Shown in pieces: positions 5,230 to 5,583 of a DNA stretch of 5,583 bases. Source of the stretch: an uncultured Pseudanabaenaceae cyanobacterium. Lineage in GTDB: Bacteria; Cyanobacteriota; Cyanobacteriia; PCC-9006; JAAUQQ01. A program made the position numbers and the translations under genes. The notes under the pieces are model-generated. The model was not told the DNA's origin. It did not search any database and saw only the letters and a program-made list of their open reading frames with translations. Location: the NCBI GenBank assembly GCA_938015405.1, contig CALLPZ010000302.1, positions 1 to 5,583 on the forward strand. The letters run 5' to 3'. Position 1 is the stretch's first letter, and each line of letters begins with the position of its first letter.

Positions 5230-5251
5230 GTTTTCCCACCTCAGAGCCATC

Positions 5252-5583
5252 ATGTCCCTAGCAGCTACTGCATCCACCGAACAAAAGAAATCCAAACTTG
5301 AGGGCATCAAGGAGCGTAGTAATTTCCTGCGCGAACCCGTCGCGACAGAGCTGAAGCAAGACACCACCCACTTCAGCAAAGACGCCACCCAAATCATCAA
5401 ATTTCACGGCTTCTACCAGCAGAGCGATCGCGACCTCAAGCGCGTTCCAGGCCAGGAGAAGGACTACAGCATGATGCTGCGCACCCGCAATCCGGGTGGC
5501 TTCATTCCGCCAGAGCTGTACTTGGCCATGGATACCATGTCCGATGATATCGGCTGTGGAAACCTACGCATCACGACTCGCCA
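5252..5583 (+). CDS. sir: Ferredoxin-dependent assimilatory sulfite reductase (N-terminal part)
   Basis: 110 codons and two bases are present before the right edge, about one sixth of the roughly 640-residue enzyme. The enzyme reduces sulfite to sulfide with six electrons from ferredoxin, using siroheme and a 4Fe-4S cluster, in assimilatory sulfur metabolism in the cytoplasm. Diagnostic stretches matching plant and cyanobacterial SiR rather than nitrite reductase are KLEGIKERSNFLREP (15-29), QIIKFHGFYQQSDRD (47-61), MLRTRNPGGF (75-84), LYLAMD (89-94) and LRITTR (105-110). The last two belong to the first ferredoxin-like half-domain (PF03460). The cysteines that bind the cluster and siroheme lie further along and cannot be checked. 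ATG 5252 is chosen because it gives a short, unconserved N-terminus directly before the conserved block; only a weak AGAG-like ribosome binding site is present. Upstream dyads suggest transcriptional control. Confidence 0.95.
   Translation, partial: MSLAATASTEQKKSKLEGIKERSNFLREPVATELKQDTTHFSKDATQIIKFHGFYQQSDRDLKRVPGQEKDYSMMLRTRNPGGFIPPELYLAMDTMSDDIGCGNLRITTR

Larger units (their letters stand above)
4942..5251. other. Upstream region of the sulfite reductase gene
   Basis: This 310 bp spacer lies between two rightward genes. It holds a small GC hairpin at about 4969-4979 (GCCC, CAT, GGGC) without a T-run, a 6-bp stem at 5055-5080, four alternating GTTC/GAAC half-sites at 5115-5160 and a perfect dyad at 5210-5229. 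A credible coding frame is absent. A weak promoter reading is TTGCGG (5189-5194) with TAGAGT (5213-5218) at 18 bases. Confidence 0.55.

Noticed and set aside
1..5583. CRISPR array, tRNA, rRNA, transposase or integrase genes, attachment sites
   Set aside because: No regularly spaced direct repeats, no tRNA or rRNA-like blocks, and no mobile-element proteins in any frame. The lambda-like enzyme alone is not evidence of a prophage.

Overview
The window looks like a piece of a cyanobacterial chromosome. Five perfect copies of the palindromic octamer GCGATCGC (HIP1, strongly over-represented in many cyanobacterial genomes) start at 879, 1380, 1995, 4702 and 5424, roughly one per 1.1 kb. The right end carries the start of a plant/cyanobacterial-type ferredoxin-dependent sulfite reductase, and two secreted proteins have a layout common in cyanobacteria. 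Genus or species cannot be told from the sequence.

Layout from left to right. (1) 1-630, minus strand: a lambda-endolysin-like peptidoglycan lytic enzyme with an N-terminal membrane anchor, running off the left edge. (2) 631-1231: a 600 bp divergent spacer with a possible 39-residue membrane peptide on the minus strand (838-957), a hairpin over its start codon, and a weak promoter and dyad leading to the next gene. (3) 1232-2281, plus: a secreted two-domain protein of unknown function with a Pro/Ala/Thr-rich linker. (4) 2453-3463, plus: a BtuF-like cobalamin/siderophore-type binding protein with no export signal. (5) 3464-4035: an AT-rich spacer with a possible very small membrane peptide and three closely spaced inverted repeats. 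(6) 4036-4941, plus: a lipoprotein with a helical segment and an FxLYD-like beta domain. (7) 4942-5251: the sulfite reductase upstream region, with alternating GTTC/GAAC half-sites and a perfect 7-bp dyad just before the start codon. (8) 5252-5583, plus: the N-terminal 110 residues of ferredoxin-sulfite reductase, running off the right edge.

Four genes read rightward and one leftward. The wide spacers (171-600 bp) argue against one operon, so each gene probably has its own promoter. Three products are predicted to act at or beyond the cytoplasmic membrane (lytic enzyme, secreted protein, lipoprotein). The sulfite reductase is assimilatory sulfur metabolism. The BtuF-like protein appears cytoplasmic unless its start is misplaced. 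I see no mobile element, CRISPR array, tRNA, rRNA or defence system. The region looks like ordinary chromosome, and the most interesting points are the non-ATG lytic enzyme, two small membrane ORFs, the unexported binding protein and the dyad-rich spacers.
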